Shown here: in pieces, positions 63,440-64,000 of the stretch
Layout: each line of letters starts with the position of its first letter
Numbering within the stretch: the stretch's first letter is position 1
Assembly (NCBI RefSeq): GCF_900187385.1
Contig: NZ_FYEY01000001.1
Span: 434,001-498,000, forward strand
Source of the DNA: Streptomyces sp. 2114.4
Lineage (GTDB): Bacteria; Actinomycetota; Actinomycetes; Streptomycetales; Streptomycetaceae
Direction of reading: 5' to 3'
Length of the DNA stretch: 64,000 bases
Made by a program: the position numbers and the translations under genes
The notes under the pieces: model-generated
Databases searched by the model: none
Told to the model about the DNA's origin: nothing
What the model saw: the letters and a program-made list of their open reading frames with translations, nothing else

Positions 63440-63511
63440 GGTTCCGGCCCTGGGTCCGGTTCCGGCCCTGGTTCCGGTTCCGGCCCTGGGTCCGGTTCCG
63501 GCCTTGGGTCC
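63440..63511. repeat. Four 18-bp tandem repeats
   Basis: Units of GGTTCCGGCCCTGGGTCC at 63440, 63458, 63476 and 63494, with one or two changes. They lie just past the glycosyltransferase stop codon. Confidence 0.85.
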
Positions 63512-63559
63512 GGTGCGGGTCAGTGGCAGGCCGGCGCCAAGGGGGCGTCGGCGCCTCAC

Positions 63560-64000
63560 CTAGAGACTGTCCCGTATTTCCGTGAGGTCCAGGGGCGGCA
63601 GCTGACGCAGCTCGGACCCGGCCGCGCTCATGGCGGCGCCGTAGCGCGAGGTGCCCAGGAGCTCCGTCAGGGCGTCGGCGATCTCGCCGCGGCTCGCCGT
63701 GATGTCCAGCGCCCGACCCAGGCCACGGCGGGAGAACGCGGCGGCGTTGTCGGGCTGATCGGCGAGAACACCCAGCCCCAGGACGGGCGTTGCCCCCTGC
63801 ACCGCGTCGAGCAGGGACGCTCTGCCTCCGTGCGTCACGAACAGGTCGGCCCGGTGCAGCAGGGCGGGCTGTGGGACGTGTTCGACGACCTTGATGTGAG
63901 GGTTCGCGCTCGCCAGGTGCTGCGCGAGAGCTCCCGCGGACACGATGGCGTCGCAGTCGATTGCACGGAGTGCGGCCATGATCTCCTTGTATACGTTCTC
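63560..64000 (-). CDS. MGT/UGT-type glycosyltransferase, C-terminal part (start off right edge)
   Basis: The frame is open from the right edge to the stop at 63560 (146 codons seen). The donor-binding signature of UDP-glycosyltransferases is clear: VEHVPQPALLHRADLFVTHG, then GRASLLDAVQGATPVLGLG and ADQPDNAAAFSRRGLGRAL. The usual HGGxxSxxEA is HGGRASLLDA here. It should transfer a nucleotide-sugar unit to a small molecule, as macrolide or flavonoid glycosyltransferases do. The acceptor domain and start lie outside. Confidence 0.85.
   Translation of the reverse strand, partial: ENVYKEIMAALRAIDCDAIVSAGALAQHLASANPHIKVVEHVPQPALLHRADLFVTHGGRASLLDAVQGATPVLGLGVLADQPDNAAAFSRRGLGRALDITASRGEIADALTELLGTSRYGAAMSAAGSELRQLPPLDLTEIRDSL

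Overview
The window looks like chromosomal DNA from a Streptomyces or close relative. GC is very high throughout, GTG starts and GGAGG-type ribosome binding sites are common, genes often overlap by 4 bp, and several families are typical of that genus (DUF5133, PiT permease plus small membrane partner, SigB/F-type sigma factor, TAP-like secreted peptidases, DUF3159/DUF3817 proteins). I saw no tRNA, rRNA or CRISPR array.

Left end (1-12,300). After a partial TPR-type protein with a TTA codon and a decayed IS5-type transposase comes what I read as a compact natural-product cluster. Two divergent operons flank a 385-bp control region that carries repeated elements. The rightward operon has a class II DAHP synthase, a PabA-PabB fusion, an aryl-CoA/AMP ligase, an ADC lyase and a cysteine hydrolase of the isochorismatase family. 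The leftward operon has an asparagine-synthetase-type amidotransferase, a small SAM methyltransferase, an AurF/CmlI-type di-iron N-oxygenase with all seven expected ligands, and an unknown protein. Together they should supply p-aminobenzoate, oxidise its amino group, activate the carboxylate, and possibly amidate and methylate it. No PKS, NRPS, prenyltransferase or P450 is present, so the product is not obvious.

12,000-21,300. A nitroreductase remnant, a two-component system, and a divergent ferric-reductase / FMN-binding / ApbE set that should form a flavinylated membrane electron-transfer chain. Then a PiT phosphate permease, a secreted protein, a tiny Arg-Gly-rich protein and a DJ-1/PfpI protein.

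21,481-27,469. A second compact leftward operon: LysE-type exporter, acyl carrier protein, TrpB-like PLP enzyme, large FAD/NAD(P)-binding protein and acyl-activating enzyme. I infer a carrier-protein-tethered, amino-acid-derived small molecule. I do not recognise the pathway.

27,900-39,500. An SDR remnant, a GlxA-type AraC regulator divergent from a DJ-1 protein and three membrane proteins, a membrane-anchored Mrr-like nuclease, a SigB/F-type sigma factor with a matching promoter, an ECF sigma factor, a membrane protein, an MFS exporter and a GH88-like protein.

38,300-45,700. A divergent acyl-CoA dehydrogenase versus CoA-transferase/AMP-ligase locus with 14-bp tandem repeats between the two sides, then a zinc/manganese-type ABC importer.

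45,800-58,400. Housekeeping and accessory genes: DUF5133, an Fpg/Nei glycosylase, a PNPOx-like protein, a LigT-like protein, an MFS pump, a secreted peptidase, a GNAT, an SDR/TetR pair sharing a palindromic operator, a LysR regulator and a YncE-like propeller.

58,500-64,000. An operon of an L-amino-acid oxidase (Phe/Trp monooxygenase type) and a thiamine-dependent 2-oxoacid decarboxylase, preceded by twelve 8-bp tandem repeats, then a repeat-rich spacer and the C-terminal part of a glycosyltransferase running off the right edge.
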